Below, piece by piece: positions 55,291 through 64,000 of a stretch of 64,000 nt of DNA; within the stretch, counting starts at the first letter, position 1, and each line of letters opens with the position of its first letter. The notes beneath the pieces are model-generated. The model was not told the origin of the DNA. It worked only from the letters and a program-made list of their open reading frames with translations, and did no database searches. The DNA is taken from positions 62,001 through 126,000 of the forward strand of contig CABJAV010000001.1 in assembly GCA_902363675.1 (NCBI GenBank). The letters run 5' to 3'. The position numbers and the translations under genes were made by a program. This DNA is from Lachnospiraceae bacterium (GTDB lineage: Bacteria; Bacillota; Clostridia; Lachnospirales; Lachnospiraceae).

Positions 55291-56568
55291 TCATAAGGAA
55301 GCCTGAAAACGGAATTCTTTGTTCTCAGTAAAAAATCCATACACTCCATGATATTTTTCCACGACAGAGATCATGCTTCGGACACCTATGCCATGGTTGG
55401 CTTCGTGAGAGGTCGGAATTTCATTTTCAAATACCGGATTCTGTATATAATTATTTGCGATATTGATACAGATCCGGTCATTTTTTTCAAAAACTTTCAG
55501 TGTGATATAACGTTTTTCAGATGTCGGAATTTTTTCACATGCATGTATGGCATTCTCTAAGGCATTGGCAAAAAGGCTGCACAGATCCGTAATCTGAAAA
55601 CGCGTAAAATTCGTTGCTGTAACAGAAATCCGGACATCGATTCCGGATTCTTTTGCCTGATCTGCATAGGACGAGAGAATCAGGTTCAATGCTTCATTCT
55701 TGCAGTATTTGATCACGCAGCTGTTGTCAATATCGGTACAGATCTGGTGTATGTACTCCAAAGCCTGATCCCGCTTATTTTCTGCAATACAGTTTTGCAG
55801 AAAGGTCATATGATGACGAAGGTCATGCCGGTAAATGGAAGCCTGCTTCTGGGAAATGGACAATTGTTCAATTTCTTTCTGCGCCTGTGTGGCAGCAGTA
55901 GTAAGAAGCAGATTTTCCCGTTCAGCTTCGTTTTTCTTATTGGAAAAATCAAGTGACAGCATGGATAAAATAAAGAAAAATAAAACGATGAAACTGTCCA
56001 TGAAATCAATGACAACAGGACCGCCCGTGTATAGCAAATCGGTGTAGACCGTGAAAGTATATTCAAGTATGTAGTATGCAAGCGGCAGCAGGAATAAGAG
56101 CAAAATCGTCTTTCTGCTTTCATATTTCAGCCGGATAATGTATGGTGCAATATAGCGAACGACCAGAAAAAGTAAAGGAATCGTTACACAGATTGCGGTT
56201 ATGTTGGCAATGAGCGGATCTCCGTGAAAGAAAGAGGCAACCAGTGTGCCCAACCATTTTCTGGGTGTACACAGCAGATAGGCAGATAATACCGCAATGG
56301 TTGAAACATAGAAATTCCGGTGAAACACAAGCCAGATCAGGAGAATCAATGGAACATGTATGAGCAGTGGATAGCATTTGTAAAGCAGGGATTCTCCCAT
56401 AAAAAGATAGAAAATACTCTCTGCTGCGCCAAAACCCAAAAGGGTACAGAAATATAAAACTTTGTGATCCATGAAGTTGATGTCAGCCAGATACAGGGAA
56501 ACTACAACGCCAAAGAAAAGGACAAACACATAATTGATTAATCCTAAAATCATTGCTAAATCCGTCAT
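55291..56568 (-). CDS. AgrC-like GHKL sensor histidine kinase
   Basis: 425 residues. Six or seven transmembrane helices (about 1-215) are followed by a cytoplasmic part with the phospho-acceptor region SIYRHDLRHHMTFLQ and a GHKL ATPase (ANALENAIHACEKIP, GIGVRSM). This is the layout of AgrC/ComD/VirS-type peptide-sensing kinases. It begins 2 nt after the regulator's stop and uses GGAGG inside it. No agrB or agrD lies adjacent, so the signal is unknown. Confidence 0.9.
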   Translation of the reverse strand: MTDLAMILGLINYVFVLFFGVVVSLYLADINFMDHKVLYFCTLLGFGAAESIFYLFMGESLLYKCYPLLIHVPLILLIWLVFHRNFYVSTIAVLSAYLLCTPRKWLGTLVASFFHGDPLIANITAICVTIPLLFLVVRYIAPYIIRLKYESRKTILLLFLLPLAYYILEYTFTVYTDLLYTGGPVVIDFMDSFIVLFFFILSMLSLDFSNKKNEAERENLLLTTAATQAQKEIEQLSISQKQASIYRHDLRHHMTFLQNCIAENKRDQALEYIHQICTDIDNSCVIKYCKNEALNLILSSYADQAKESGIDVRISVTATNFTRFQITDLCSLFANALENAIHACEKIPTSEKRYITLKVFEKNDRICINIANNYIQNPVFENEIPTSHEANHGIGVRSMISVVEKYHGVYGFFTENKEFRFQASL

Positions 56569-56570
56569 AA

Positions 56571-57284
56571 TTATTCCTCCATTTGAAACGCAAGGTAAAG
56601 CTTTTTAATTTCGGCAACTCTGCGTTGTGCGAGCGGTATGTGCTTGCCATCCTGCAGATACATATCCGTTGCACCGATGGAACGGATAAAGTTCATATTT
56701 ACAAGAAATGAGCGATGCGCAAGGATAAATTCCGGGTGCTGTAATAAAAAATCACAAACAGAGGAAAATTTGTCTGCGCATACAATCTGTTCGTTGTTTT
56801 TCAGATAATAAATTACCTTCCGGTTTAGTGCTTCCACGTAAACAATTTCCGAAATCCGTACTTTGTGCACGCCGACATTGCTTTTGAGGACAAGAGAAGA
56901 ACTCTCTTCTTCAATCCTTGTTTTCATAATATCGTCCAATGCATCGAAAAGCCGATTCTTCTGAATGGGTTTTATCAGATAATTGGAGGCTTTCACCGTG
57001 TAGCTTTCCACTGCGAATTCTGGAGAAGTGGTCAGAAAAATAATATTTGCTGCTTTGTCATAGCTACGGATTTCTTTTGCCAGTTCCATGCCATTTAGTC
57101 CCGGCATCACCACATCCAACAGATAGATATCATATCGTTCTTCTGCTGCATTTGTGGCAAGTTCCATACTGCTTTCGAATGGTTTATAGGAAAAGTCTGT
57201 GTTTTTCTGTATCTGATAATCTGCCAGAAGAGACAGAATATGAAAAAGCTCATTTTTGTCATCATCGCATATTGCAATTTTCAT
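56571..57284 (-). CDS. LytTR-family response regulator (AgrA-like)
   Basis: 237 residues from ATG 57284, with AAGGAG 10 nt upstream. A receiver domain (AICDDDKNE, phospho-acceptor Asp in YLLDVVMPGLNG, Lys in LIKPIQ) is joined to a LytTR DNA-binding domain (VRISEIVYVEALNRKVIYYL, HRSFLVNMNFIRSI, given as segments). Such regulators bind direct repeats upstream of target promoters. It is first of a unit with the AgrC-like kinase. Confidence 0.92.
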   Translation of the reverse strand: MKIAICDDDKNELFHILSLLADYQIQKNTDFSYKPFESSMELATNAAEERYDIYLLDVVMPGLNGMELAKEIRSYDKAANIIFLTTSPEFAVESYTVKASNYLIKPIQKNRLFDALDDIMKTRIEEESSSLVLKSNVGVHKVRISEIVYVEALNRKVIYYLKNNEQIVCADKFSSVCDFLLQHPEFILAHRSFLVNMNFIRSIGATDMYLQDGKHIPLAQRRVAEIKKLYLAFQMEE

Positions 57285-57608
57285 TAAAAATATTCTCCTT
57301 GTCCGCTTTTGTATAAATGTATTATAACTTGGAATGTCATAAATTACTATACGGGAATACTTGTCGTTCATGCCGAAAAAAGTGTAATTCATGTATGTGA
57401 TTGAAACTTATGCCACAAAAAAACTGCATCACAGGTACGAAAAAGTAAAAAATCCATAAATTTTATAAAATGTTGTAATTTTCTCTTTTCAAATAGTATA
57501 AATGATGTTAATATAACAACGTAGTATTTGAAACTACTTGTAATAGAAAGAAAAAACTTTTGCTAAGGTAATTGGAGACGTGTGCTCAAAAGAGAGAAGG
57601 ATGGCATT
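57285..57608. other. Divergent intergenic region, regulator and degV
   Basis: About 320 AT-rich bases with no credible gene. On the minus strand TATAAT at 57321-57326 is a likely -10 for the LytTR gene, with a poor -35. Two GGAAT-containing stretches near 57331 and 57354 could be a LytTR direct repeat, but the match is weak. The degV promoter lies at 57473-57502. No agrD-like peptide was found. Confidence 0.4.
57473..57502 (+). promoter_or_regulatory. Candidate degV promoter
   Basis: TTGTAA (57473-57478) and TATAAA (57497-57502) are 18 bp apart; the leader would be about 100 nt. Confidence 0.5.
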
Positions 57609-58448
57609 ATGTATAAAATTGTAATTGACAGTTGTGGAGAATTATCAGAGGAATTGAAGGCGGACGGACATTTTTCCAATGTACCGTTGGAGTTAGATGT
57701 GGATGGATATCAGATCACGGATGACGAGACCTTTAATCAGAAAGACTTTTTACAGAGAGTGAAAGCGGCAATACACAGTCCAAAGTCTTCCTGCCCATCG
57801 CCGGAGCGTTACATGAATGCGTATGAGGGCGAGGCGGAACATGTTTATGTTGTGACTTTGTCCGGAAAACTGAGTGGATCTTATAATAGTGCGGTTCTCG
57901 GAGCACAGTTATATAATGAGGAACACGAAGAAAACAAAAAGATTCATGTATTCAATTCCAAATCTGCATCAATTGGAGAGACTCTGATCGGATTAAAAGT
58001 GCAGGAGTTAGAGGAAAGTGGCCTTTCTTTTGAAGAAGTGGTCGAACAGGTGGAGAAATATATTGCATCCATGAATACGTTCTTCGTGCTTGAGACATTA
58101 GAGACTTTGCGCAAGGCGGGCCGTCTGAGCAACCTGAAAGCTTTGGTTGCCAATACACTTAATATTAAGCCGGTTATGGGATCGACCAAGGAAGGCACGA
58201 TTCAGCAGTTAGGCCAGGCGCGTGGTATGAAGAAAGCGCTGACCAAGATGATCGAAGATATGCTCAAAGTTACGAAGAACTGTGAGAACCGTATTCTTGC
58301 AATTTCACATTGCAACTGTCCGGAACGTGCACAGTTCGTAAAAGAGACCATTGAGAAGATGGCAAAGTTCAAAAAGATTGTCATCGTCAATACAGCCGGA
58401 GTATCCAGCATGTATGCAAATGATGGTGGTGTGATTTTAGCAGTATAG
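57609..58448 (+). CDS. DegV-family fatty-acid-binding protein
   Basis: 279 residues from ATG 57609 (GAAGGA upstream); the longer frame has no ribosome site. Family marks are KIVIDSCGELSEE at the start, the SCPSPERYMNAYEG and TLSGKLSGSYNSA segments that hold the fatty-acid carboxylate, and the C-terminal NTAGVSSMYANDGG. DegV/FakB proteins present fatty acids to the kinase FakA for phosphorylation and phospholipid synthesis. No fakA is in the window. A terminator follows. Confidence 0.92.
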   Translation: MYKIVIDSCGELSEELKADGHFSNVPLELDVDGYQITDDETFNQKDFLQRVKAAIHSPKSSCPSPERYMNAYEGEAEHVYVVTLSGKLSGSYNSAVLGAQLYNEEHEENKKIHVFNSKSASIGETLIGLKVQELEESGLSFEEVVEQVEKYIASMNTFFVLETLETLRKAGRLSNLKALVANTLNIKPVMGSTKEGTIQQLGQARGMKKALTKMIEDMLKVTKNCENRILAISHCNCPERAQFVKETIEKMAKFKKIVIVNTAGVSSMYANDGGVILAV

Positions 58449-58504
58449 CATCTGCTAATCAAACAGTTTTACTTGAAACAAACTTCATAAGGAAGTAGAA
58501 TAGC

Positions 58505-58532
58505 GGGGAGGAGCTTTGCTTCTCCCCATTTT
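58505..58532 (+). terminator. Terminator after degV
   Basis: GGGGAGGAGC, TTT, GCTTCTCCCC (one wobble), then ATTTT. Confidence 0.85.
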
Positions 58533-58592
58533 CATGTCTGGGAGTAGCAGAAATAAAACAGTTTTTATAGATAAATGGAAGGATTCGTCCAT

Positions 58593-59822
58593 ATGACAGA
58601 ATATAAAAAGCAATATAGTTACGAAGAAGTTGTTGAGAAAATAGAAAACAGCCGGAGATTTGGAAAATTGCCCGGCGTAGAGGTTACACGGTGTATGCTT
58701 GCGGTCTTACAGGAACCGCAGAAGGGCCTGCCTTATATCCATGTGGCAGGAACGAATGGAAAAGGCTCGACCTGTGCTTTTTTGAGTCAGATCATGAAGG
58801 AAGCCGGACTTAAGGTTGGATGTTTTACATCCCCGCACCTGGTGGATTTTCGTGAAAGAATCTGTGTCAATGGAAAGATGATCGAAAAAGAAGAGGTCAC
58901 AAGGATTGGAAACGAACTTCTGGCATTGGAGCCGGATGTGGCACCGACAATGTTTGATTACTGTCTGGTGATGGCAGTAATTTATTTTCAGGAGCAGCAT
59001 TGTGATGTGGCAGTTTTTGAGACCGGGCTTGGTGGAAGACTCGATTCGACCAATGCACTCGGAAAGCCGGATGTGGCAGTTATCACACGAATCGGCTACG
59101 ATCACATGGCAATTCTGGGAAATACACTGACGGAAATCGCATCAGAGAAAGCAGGCATTTTAAAGCCGGATGTTCCGGCGGTCATTGCGCCGCAGGAAGA
59201 AGAAGCATTGCAGGTGCTGAAAAGATACGATGCTTATTTTGTTACAGAACAGGATGTGCGTGATGCAGAAAAAATGAAACCGGGACTTCTAGGGGCTTAC
59301 CAGTTGGAAAATGCGGCAACGGCAAAAAAGGCAGCGGAGATTTTTCTTGCGCGGCATGTGAAAACGCAGGGGAGACAGGAAGTGATCGGGCAGGCAGTGG
59401 AAGCAGGCATTCAAAATGCGGTCTGGAAAGGACGTATGGAAATTCTTCAGGAATCACCATTTCTTATGGTGGATGGTGCGCACAACAGTAATGGAATTCA
59501 TGCGCTGAAAACAAGTCTGATGCAGATGTTCCCGGAAGAAAAATTTCATTTTATTATGGGTGTGATGGCGGACAAGGATTATGAAAAGATGGTGGAGGAG
59601 TTACTTCCGCTTGCGCTGGATTTTGTGACTGTGACACCGGAGAGTTCCCGTGCCCTGCAGGCGGAGGAGCTGGCTGAAAAGATTAAAAACAGGGGAATTC
59701 CTGCGCGAAGTCTGCAAAATGTCTCGCAGGTGTTTGAGGTGCTGACTCCGAAAGAAAAGACAGTAGCGCTCGGCTCCCTGTATTTTATCGGAGAACTGGA
59801 AGCATTACAGGAGGAGCAATAA
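58593..59822 (+). CDS. folC: Folylpolyglutamate synthase/dihydrofolate synthase
   Basis: 409 residues. Adds glutamate to folates (and to dihydropteroate). The P-loop VAGTNGKGST, the SPHLVDFRERI folate loop, FETGLGGRLDSTNA and VDGAHNSNG are intact Mur-ligase-family blocks. ATG 58593 has AAGGA 9 nt upstream; ATG 58575 would give six more residues. The stop is one base before the GTG start of the LRR gene, so folC heads the following operon. Confidence 0.93.
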   Translation: MTEYKKQYSYEEVVEKIENSRRFGKLPGVEVTRCMLAVLQEPQKGLPYIHVAGTNGKGSTCAFLSQIMKEAGLKVGCFTSPHLVDFRERICVNGKMIEKEEVTRIGNELLALEPDVAPTMFDYCLVMAVIYFQEQHCDVAVFETGLGGRLDSTNALGKPDVAVITRIGYDHMAILGNTLTEIASEKAGILKPDVPAVIAPQEEEALQVLKRYDAYFVTEQDVRDAEKMKPGLLGAYQLENAATAKKAAEIFLARHVKTQGRQEVIGQAVEAGIQNAVWKGRMEILQESPFLMVDGAHNSNGIHALKTSLMQMFPEEKFHFIMGVMADKDYEKMVEELLPLALDFVTVTPESSRALQAEELAEKIKNRGIPARSLQNVSQVFEVLTPKEKTVALGSLYFIGELEALQEEQ

Positions 59823-59823
59823 A

Positions 59824-60714
59824 GTGGCATACTGCTACGAGAAAAAAACGGACCGAAAAGGAAATATATATATAGAAATTACGGGATACGAAGGCAGTAT
59901 CCGTCATCTAGTAATTCCCGCGATGATGGAAAATATACCGGTGCGAAGCATTGGAAAATACGCTTTTTCCGGCAGGGAGGATCTGTGTTCCCTGACACTT
60001 CCTGAGACAATCGATACTCTGGGAAGACAGGCATTTTATAACTGTAAAAATCTTACGACATTAAGTCTGTTTGACAGTGTGGAGGATTATTATGATGGAG
60101 TGATCAAACAATGCGGGAATCTGCATGCGATTACGTTGCACCAGAAGCGTAACAGTTTTTCAGTAATGAAAGAGTTGCTTGCGGATAATGACCGGATGCT
60201 GCGCTTTTGTGTGGAACCTATAGGTCTGCATCTGACATTTCCGGCATATGTGTATGATTTTGTGGAGGATGTGGAAGCGCGTGTATTGCATCATAAAATA
60301 GAAGGAAGCGGATACCCTTATCGTGAATGTGTGACACGAAAAGGCGTGGATTTGCTGGCCTATGACCGGCTTTTTTTCCATGCGGCGGACGATGATTACC
60401 GGGCAGCAATCGATATTGCACTCGACCGGCTGATGTATCCGCTGGAGCTTGAGACACAGGCAAGAGAAGTGTATGAACAGTATCTGGAAAAGAATGTAAA
60501 AATTGTGCTTGAGAGACTGATTGAAGATGGCAGATGCGAGGAAGTGATTACCTTATGTGATTTGTGCCTGATTTCAAGAGATGCGATAGAACCGGCATTG
60601 CAGCTTGCGGCGAGAGAGAAACAAAGCGCGATCACAGCGCAGCTGATGGAGTATCAGCGCATGCATTTTGCAGCGGTGCAGCAGACACAGGCAATGACTT
60701 TGGACGATTGGTAA
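59824..60714 (+). CDS. Leucine-rich-repeat (BspA-like) protein of a MoxR operon
   Basis: 296 residues with GTG start (AGGAGG 7-8 nt upstream). The N-terminal third has BspA-type LRR units (RSIGKYAFSGREDLCSLTLPETI and LGRQAFYNCKNLTTLSLFDS, as partial motifs IGKYAFSG and LGRQAFYNCKNL). The rest is helical and not recognised. There is no signal peptide, unlike secreted BspA proteins, so it is probably cytoplasmic. It is one base from folC and 3 nt from the DUF2201 gene, which suggests a partner or adaptor for the MoxR/VWA pair. Confidence 0.7.
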   Translation: MAYCYEKKTDRKGNIYIEITGYEGSIRHLVIPAMMENIPVRSIGKYAFSGREDLCSLTLPETIDTLGRQAFYNCKNLTTLSLFDSVEDYYDGVIKQCGNLHAITLHQKRNSFSVMKELLADNDRMLRFCVEPIGLHLTFPAYVYDFVEDVEARVLHHKIEGSGYPYRECVTRKGVDLLAYDRLFFHAADDDYRAAIDIALDRLMYPLELETQAREVYEQYLEKNVKIVLERLIEDGRCEEVITLCDLCLISRDAIEPALQLAAREKQSAITAQLMEYQRMHFAAVQQTQAMTLDDW

Positions 60715-60717
60715 AAT

Positions 60718-62115
60718 ATGAAAACGAGAATTGAATTAGAAGAGACAGGAAATAAAATATTGAATGCGGTGCGTACAGAATTGTATCTGTCCATGCGTTT
60801 TATGGGACCGGCGCTCGGAAGTCTGGGCTTTCGAATGGATCTGTCTACGCGGACGGTGGGAACGGATGCGGCGTTTATCCGCTTTAATCCGACCTATCTG
60901 CTTCATATGTATATTGAGCGACCGGAGATTTTGAACCGGACTTATATGCATATGTTGATGCATTGCATTTTCCGCCACATGTTTTCGGCAAAGGAACATG
61001 AGGACAGTGAATTATGGAATCTGTGTTGTGATATTGCAGTAGAGTCGGTTGTGGATTCGATGGAGTATCCGACGATTCTGCGGGTGACTTCAGATTTTCG
61101 ACAGCAATGGTATGAAAAACTCGAAAAAGAAGTATCGGTCCTGACTGCTGAAAAGCTGTATCATTACTTTATTCTGCGCAAACGCGATCCTTATATGGAA
61201 GAATCCCTGCGGCAGGAATTTGCACTCTGCGACCATAGTTTCTGGGAGCGGATGGAACCGCCCGGGGATAACGATGACCAGCCGAAGGCTGGCATGGATA
61301 ATGAGACAAACAGTGAAGAGACGCAGCAGAATCAGCCGCAGGAACAGAAAGACAATGCAACCCCGCTTGGTTCGACAGATCCAAAGGAAGAAGAGTGGAA
61401 AGAAAATGCAAAGCGTATCGAAAGTGATATGGAAACATTCGCAAAAGACGCGTCGGAAGATGCGGGAAAACTTGCATGGATGCTGTCCATACAGAATCGC
61501 GTGCGCAAAAGTTATAAAGAATATTTGAAACGGTTTGCCGTATTGCGGGAAGAAGTTTCCATTGATATGGATTCGTTTGACTATGGATTTTATATGTATG
61601 GTCTGCAGATGTATGGCAATATGCCCTTGATCGAGGAGAATGAATATCGTGAAGCAAAAAAGGTTGAGGAACTTGTGATTGCCATTGACACCTCGGCATC
61701 CTGCAGGGATCGGCTCGTGCAGCAGTTTTTGAATGAGACCGGAGCAATATTAAAGCAGCAGGAAAATTTTTTCCGCAAAGTAAATATACGGATTATAGAG
61801 TGCGATAACCAGATCCAAAAAGATGTGCAGATCACGGATCTGTCGGAGATGGAGAGATTTGCGGAAGAGTTTTCTGTAGAAGGTGGATATGGAACGGATT
61901 TCCGCCCTGTATTTTCTTATGTGGAGAAATTGAGGGAGGCAGGAGAACTGCGGAATTTAAAAGGACTCATGTATTTTACGGATGGATTTGGAGAGTATCC
62001 GGTGAAACCGACCGACTACGAGACGGTATTTGTCTTCTATGGAGACGAGGAGCGGGAAGAGGCAAAGGTTCCTTCCTGGGCGATAAAATTATATTTAGAC
62101 AGTGATAACAGATAA
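60718..62115 (+). CDS. DUF2201/VWA-like protein with HMLMH in place of HExxH
   Basis: 465 residues. The N-terminal part matches the putative metallopeptidase domain of DUF2201 proteins, but the zinc motif reads HMLMH (about 80-84), without the catalytic Glu; the following DIAVES segment is kept. A charged, Gln-rich linker (about 190-235) leads to a VWA-like domain with a degenerate MIDAS, IAIDTSASC (the DxSxS is intact). DUF2201 proteins normally pair with MoxR AAA ATPases, as here 12 nt downstream. Loss of Glu suggests a binding rather than cutting role; this is inference. Confidence 0.8.
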   Translation: MKTRIELEETGNKILNAVRTELYLSMRFMGPALGSLGFRMDLSTRTVGTDAAFIRFNPTYLLHMYIERPEILNRTYMHMLMHCIFRHMFSAKEHEDSELWNLCCDIAVESVVDSMEYPTILRVTSDFRQQWYEKLEKEVSVLTAEKLYHYFILRKRDPYMEESLRQEFALCDHSFWERMEPPGDNDDQPKAGMDNETNSEETQQNQPQEQKDNATPLGSTDPKEEEWKENAKRIESDMETFAKDASEDAGKLAWMLSIQNRVRKSYKEYLKRFAVLREEVSIDMDSFDYGFYMYGLQMYGNMPLIEENEYREAKKVEELVIAIDTSASCRDRLVQQFLNETGAILKQQENFFRKVNIRIIECDNQIQKDVQITDLSEMERFAEEFSVEGGYGTDFRPVFSYVEKLREAGELRNLKGLMYFTDGFGEYPVKPTDYETVFVFYGDEEREEAKVPSWAIKLYLDSDNR

Positions 62116-62127
62116 AGGAGAGCATGC

Positions 62128-63639
62128 ATGAATATCAAACAGGCAAAGCAGGAGATTATAAATACGGTACAGGCATATTTGACGAAAGATGAGACCGGGG
62201 AATATGCGATCCCCGTAGAGCGTCAGCGTCCGGTGCTTCTGATCGGACCACCTGGAATCGGAAAGACGGCAATCATGGAGCAGGTCGCAAGAGAGTGTAA
62301 CATCAACCTGGTATCTTATACGATCACGCATCATACGAGACAGAGTGCCATCGGTCTGCCGTTTATTTCAAAGAAAAATTACGACGGAAATGAAATGTCG
62401 GTGACGGAATATACGATGAGTGAGATCATCGCATCCATATACGATCAGATTGAAAAAAGCGGAATCAAAGAGGGCATTTTATTCCTTGACGAAATCAATT
62501 GTGTATCGGAAACACTTGCACCGACAATGCTTCAGTTCCTGCAGTATAAGACGTTTGGCAATCATCGAGTACCGGATGGTTTTGTTATTGTTACCGCAGG
62601 TAATCCGCCGGAATACAATAAATCCGTCCGTGATTTTGACATCGTAACCTATGACAGAGTAAAGCACATTTACATCGAAGAAGATTTTTCAGCATGGAAA
62701 GAATATGCATACAAAGCACAGATTCATGGTGCGATATTGTCTTATCTGGAAATTAAGAAAAAGAATTTCTATTCGATTGTATCGGATCTGGATGGAAAGC
62801 GTTTTGTGACGGCCAGAGGATGGGAAGATCTCTCACAGGTAATGAAAGTTTATGAACAATTACATCTCCCAATCAACTATGACTTTGTGGTACAATATTT
62901 GCAGGATGATGAGATTGCGCAGGACTTTGCAAACTATTATGAACTCTACAATAAGTATAAAAATACATACCGGATTCCGGAGATTCTCGAGGGAGAAATT
63001 CCGGAGAATACGAACGCAATCAAGGATGCGCCGTTCGATGAAAAACTGAGTCTTCTCGGACTGCTTCTGGATCGACTGGGACAGGAATTCATTACTTATG
63101 TCAGAAGCAAAGCCGCACAGGAAGAACTGTTGCGGCAGCTGGGATATCTGCGCAGTGACCTGAAAGACAAAAGAGGACGGGGAACCGAGCTGTTGGAGCA
63201 GCAGATCTCGGCATATCAGGCGATGACTGACCACCGGAAGAAAGCAGGACTTGCCTCACGTGAGGAGCAGAAGGTATTCGCTATGACGGTACATGCCATG
63301 CAGGAATGCCTGACCCGTATGAACGCAGAGGGAACGGGAGATGCAAAGGCGGATTTCATGTGTGCGAAGACCTATTTTGATGCACAGGAAAATGCAAGAC
63401 AGATACAGATCAAAGATACCGGAAGACATCTGACGAACGCATTTGATTTCCTTTGCCGTGTGTTTGGTGAAGGACAGGAGCTGGTCATTTTTCTTTCGGA
63501 ACTTTCGGCGGGATATTACAGTCTGCAATATGTGACAGAATGTGGAAATGAGGCATATTACAAGTACAATCGTATGCTGCTGTTAAAGGATAGAGGAAAT
63601 GAACTCAAAGAAGAAGTAATGCAGTTATTAAGCTTATAG
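62128..63639 (+). CDS. MoxR-family AAA+ ATPase
   Basis: 503 residues. Walker A is GPPGIGKTA (about 35-43), Walker B ILFLDEINCV, and sensor regions VTAGNPPEYN are in order; the AAA core ends about 250. The C-terminal half is helical (EELLRQLGYLRSDLKDKRG) and may bind the DUF2201 partner. MoxR ATPases act as chaperones that insert metals or activate partner enzymes. AAAGGAG precedes the ATG. Confidence 0.88.
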   Translation: MNIKQAKQEIINTVQAYLTKDETGEYAIPVERQRPVLLIGPPGIGKTAIMEQVARECNINLVSYTITHHTRQSAIGLPFISKKNYDGNEMSVTEYTMSEIIASIYDQIEKSGIKEGILFLDEINCVSETLAPTMLQFLQYKTFGNHRVPDGFVIVTAGNPPEYNKSVRDFDIVTYDRVKHIYIEEDFSAWKEYAYKAQIHGAILSYLEIKKKNFYSIVSDLDGKRFVTARGWEDLSQVMKVYEQLHLPINYDFVVQYLQDDEIAQDFANYYELYNKYKNTYRIPEILEGEIPENTNAIKDAPFDEKLSLLGLLLDRLGQEFITYVRSKAAQEELLRQLGYLRSDLKDKRGRGTELLEQQISAYQAMTDHRKKAGLASREEQKVFAMTVHAMQECLTRMNAEGTGDAKADFMCAKTYFDAQENARQIQIKDTGRHLTNAFDFLCRVFGEGQELVIFLSELSAGYYSLQYVTECGNEAYYKYNRMLLLKDRGNELKEEVMQLLSL

Positions 63640-63647
63640 GAGAACTT

Positions 63648-64000
63648 ATGGCTACAATCAGGAAAATTTTTAAATCAGATCTGTATGGTCTGTCCCACAA
63701 TTTTTTCGCACTGGTGATTGCGGTGGGCTTATGTATTCTGCCCGCTTTGTATGCATGGTTTAATATTTATGCGAACTGGGATCCGTATGCGAACACCGGC
63801 AATATCCGCATCGCGGTGGCCAATCTGGACGAAGGATGCACAGACCTGGATGGCGAGAATGCAAATATGGGGCAGGAGATTGTAGAACAGCTCAAACAAA
63901 AGGACAATATCGGATGGGTCTTTGTCGATAGCACAAAGGACGCGGTCGACCGGGTAAAATCCGGGGACTGCTATGCGGCAGTCGTGATCGATCCGGAGTT
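63648..64000 (+). CDS. YhgE/Pip-type membrane protein, N-terminal part
   Basis: The gene starts at ATG 63648 (AGGAG upstream, 8 nt after the MoxR stop) and runs out of the window; 117 residues are visible. A short basic lead (ATIRKIFKSDLYGL) precedes one strong helix (FFALVIAVGLCILPALYAW), then NIYANWDPYANTGNIRIAVANLD, the hallmark of YhgE/Pip proteins related to ABC-2 permeases and phage-infection proteins (quoted as NWDPYANTGNIRIAV). It ends the operon seen here. Function unknown; related proteins are linked to type VII secretion and export. Confidence 0.85.
   Translation, partial: MATIRKIFKSDLYGLSHNFFALVIAVGLCILPALYAWFNIYANWDPYANTGNIRIAVANLDEGCTDLDGENANMGQEIVEQLKQKDNIGWVFVDSTKDAVDRVKSGDCYAAVVIDPE

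Noticed and set aside
57285..57608. agrD-like peptide gene near the AgrC/AgrA-like pair
   Set aside because: No short frame with a Cys-containing core and ribosome site was found in this gap, and no agrB-type membrane protease gene is nearby.

Overview
The window reads as chromosome of a low-to-medium GC Firmicute, most likely a gut Lachnospiraceae (Clostridia). This rests on strong AGGAGG-type ribosome binding sites, frequent 1-14 nt gene overlaps, a PyrK/PyrD-type pyrimidine operon, a group-B-like [FeFe] hydrogenase, a Csp-like subtilase, a Bce-type peptide-sensing module, the paired radical SAM/TIGR03915 DNA-repair cassette and a DUF5721-like protein. The genus cannot be fixed from the sequence alone. 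There are no rRNA or tRNA genes, no CRISPR array and no phage or complete insertion sequence. One 166-bp MITE-like palindrome is present.

Layout. 1-6.4 kb: end of dapB, a secreted papain-like protease, then pyrC-pyrF-pyrK-pyrD. 6.5-13.1 kb: a GGDEF protein, two overlapping GntR regulators and an L-tartrate cluster (SLC13/DASS transporter, ttdA, ttdB, aromatic-acid-exporter-like protein). The transporter promoter lies inside a near-perfect 29-bp palindrome. 13.2-17.9 kb: MarR regulator plus a heterodimeric ABC exporter. 17.9-19.8 kb: tandem glycine riboswitch and an AgcS-type amino-acid:cation symporter. 19.9-27.6 kb: a solute-binding lipoprotein with a hybrid histidine kinase, then bceR-bceS and bceA-bceB with a matching regulator box. 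27.6-29.3 kb: a small CBM2-like gene interrupted by an in-frame TGA, and a MYG1-family protein with an extra C-terminal domain. 29.4-37.6 kb: the palindromic element, pyrE, a VanZ-like protein, a small membrane protein, an M29 peptidase, purE, purM-purN-purD and a HAD hydrolase.

37.6-47.7 kb: a large GGDEF/EAL protein; a convergent intracellular-looking subtilase; an [FeFe] hydrogenase; a radical SAM plus TIGR03915 cassette whose promoter carries two LexA-like boxes; a NUDIX hydrolase; a cold-shock protein; a DUF5721-like protein. 47.7-57.3 kb: M18 aminopeptidase; a 1275-residue secreted protein of four tandem modules; a minus-strand block with an HTH regulator, a membrane Ser/Thr kinase whose DFG motif reads DID, and an AgrC/AgrA-like two-component pair without agrB or agrD. 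57.6-64 kb: DegV, folC, and a tight operon of an LRR protein, a DUF2201/VWA protein whose HExxH reads HMLMH, a MoxR-type AAA ATPase and the start of a YhgE/Pip membrane protein.

The best candidates for less-described biology are the LRR/DUF2201/MoxR cassette, the SOS-like control of the radical SAM repair cassette, the TGA-split peptide gene, the 166-bp palindrome, the ABC exporter with a roughly 200-residue ectodomain, and the kinase with altered DFG. All functions are inferred by reading; no database search was possible.
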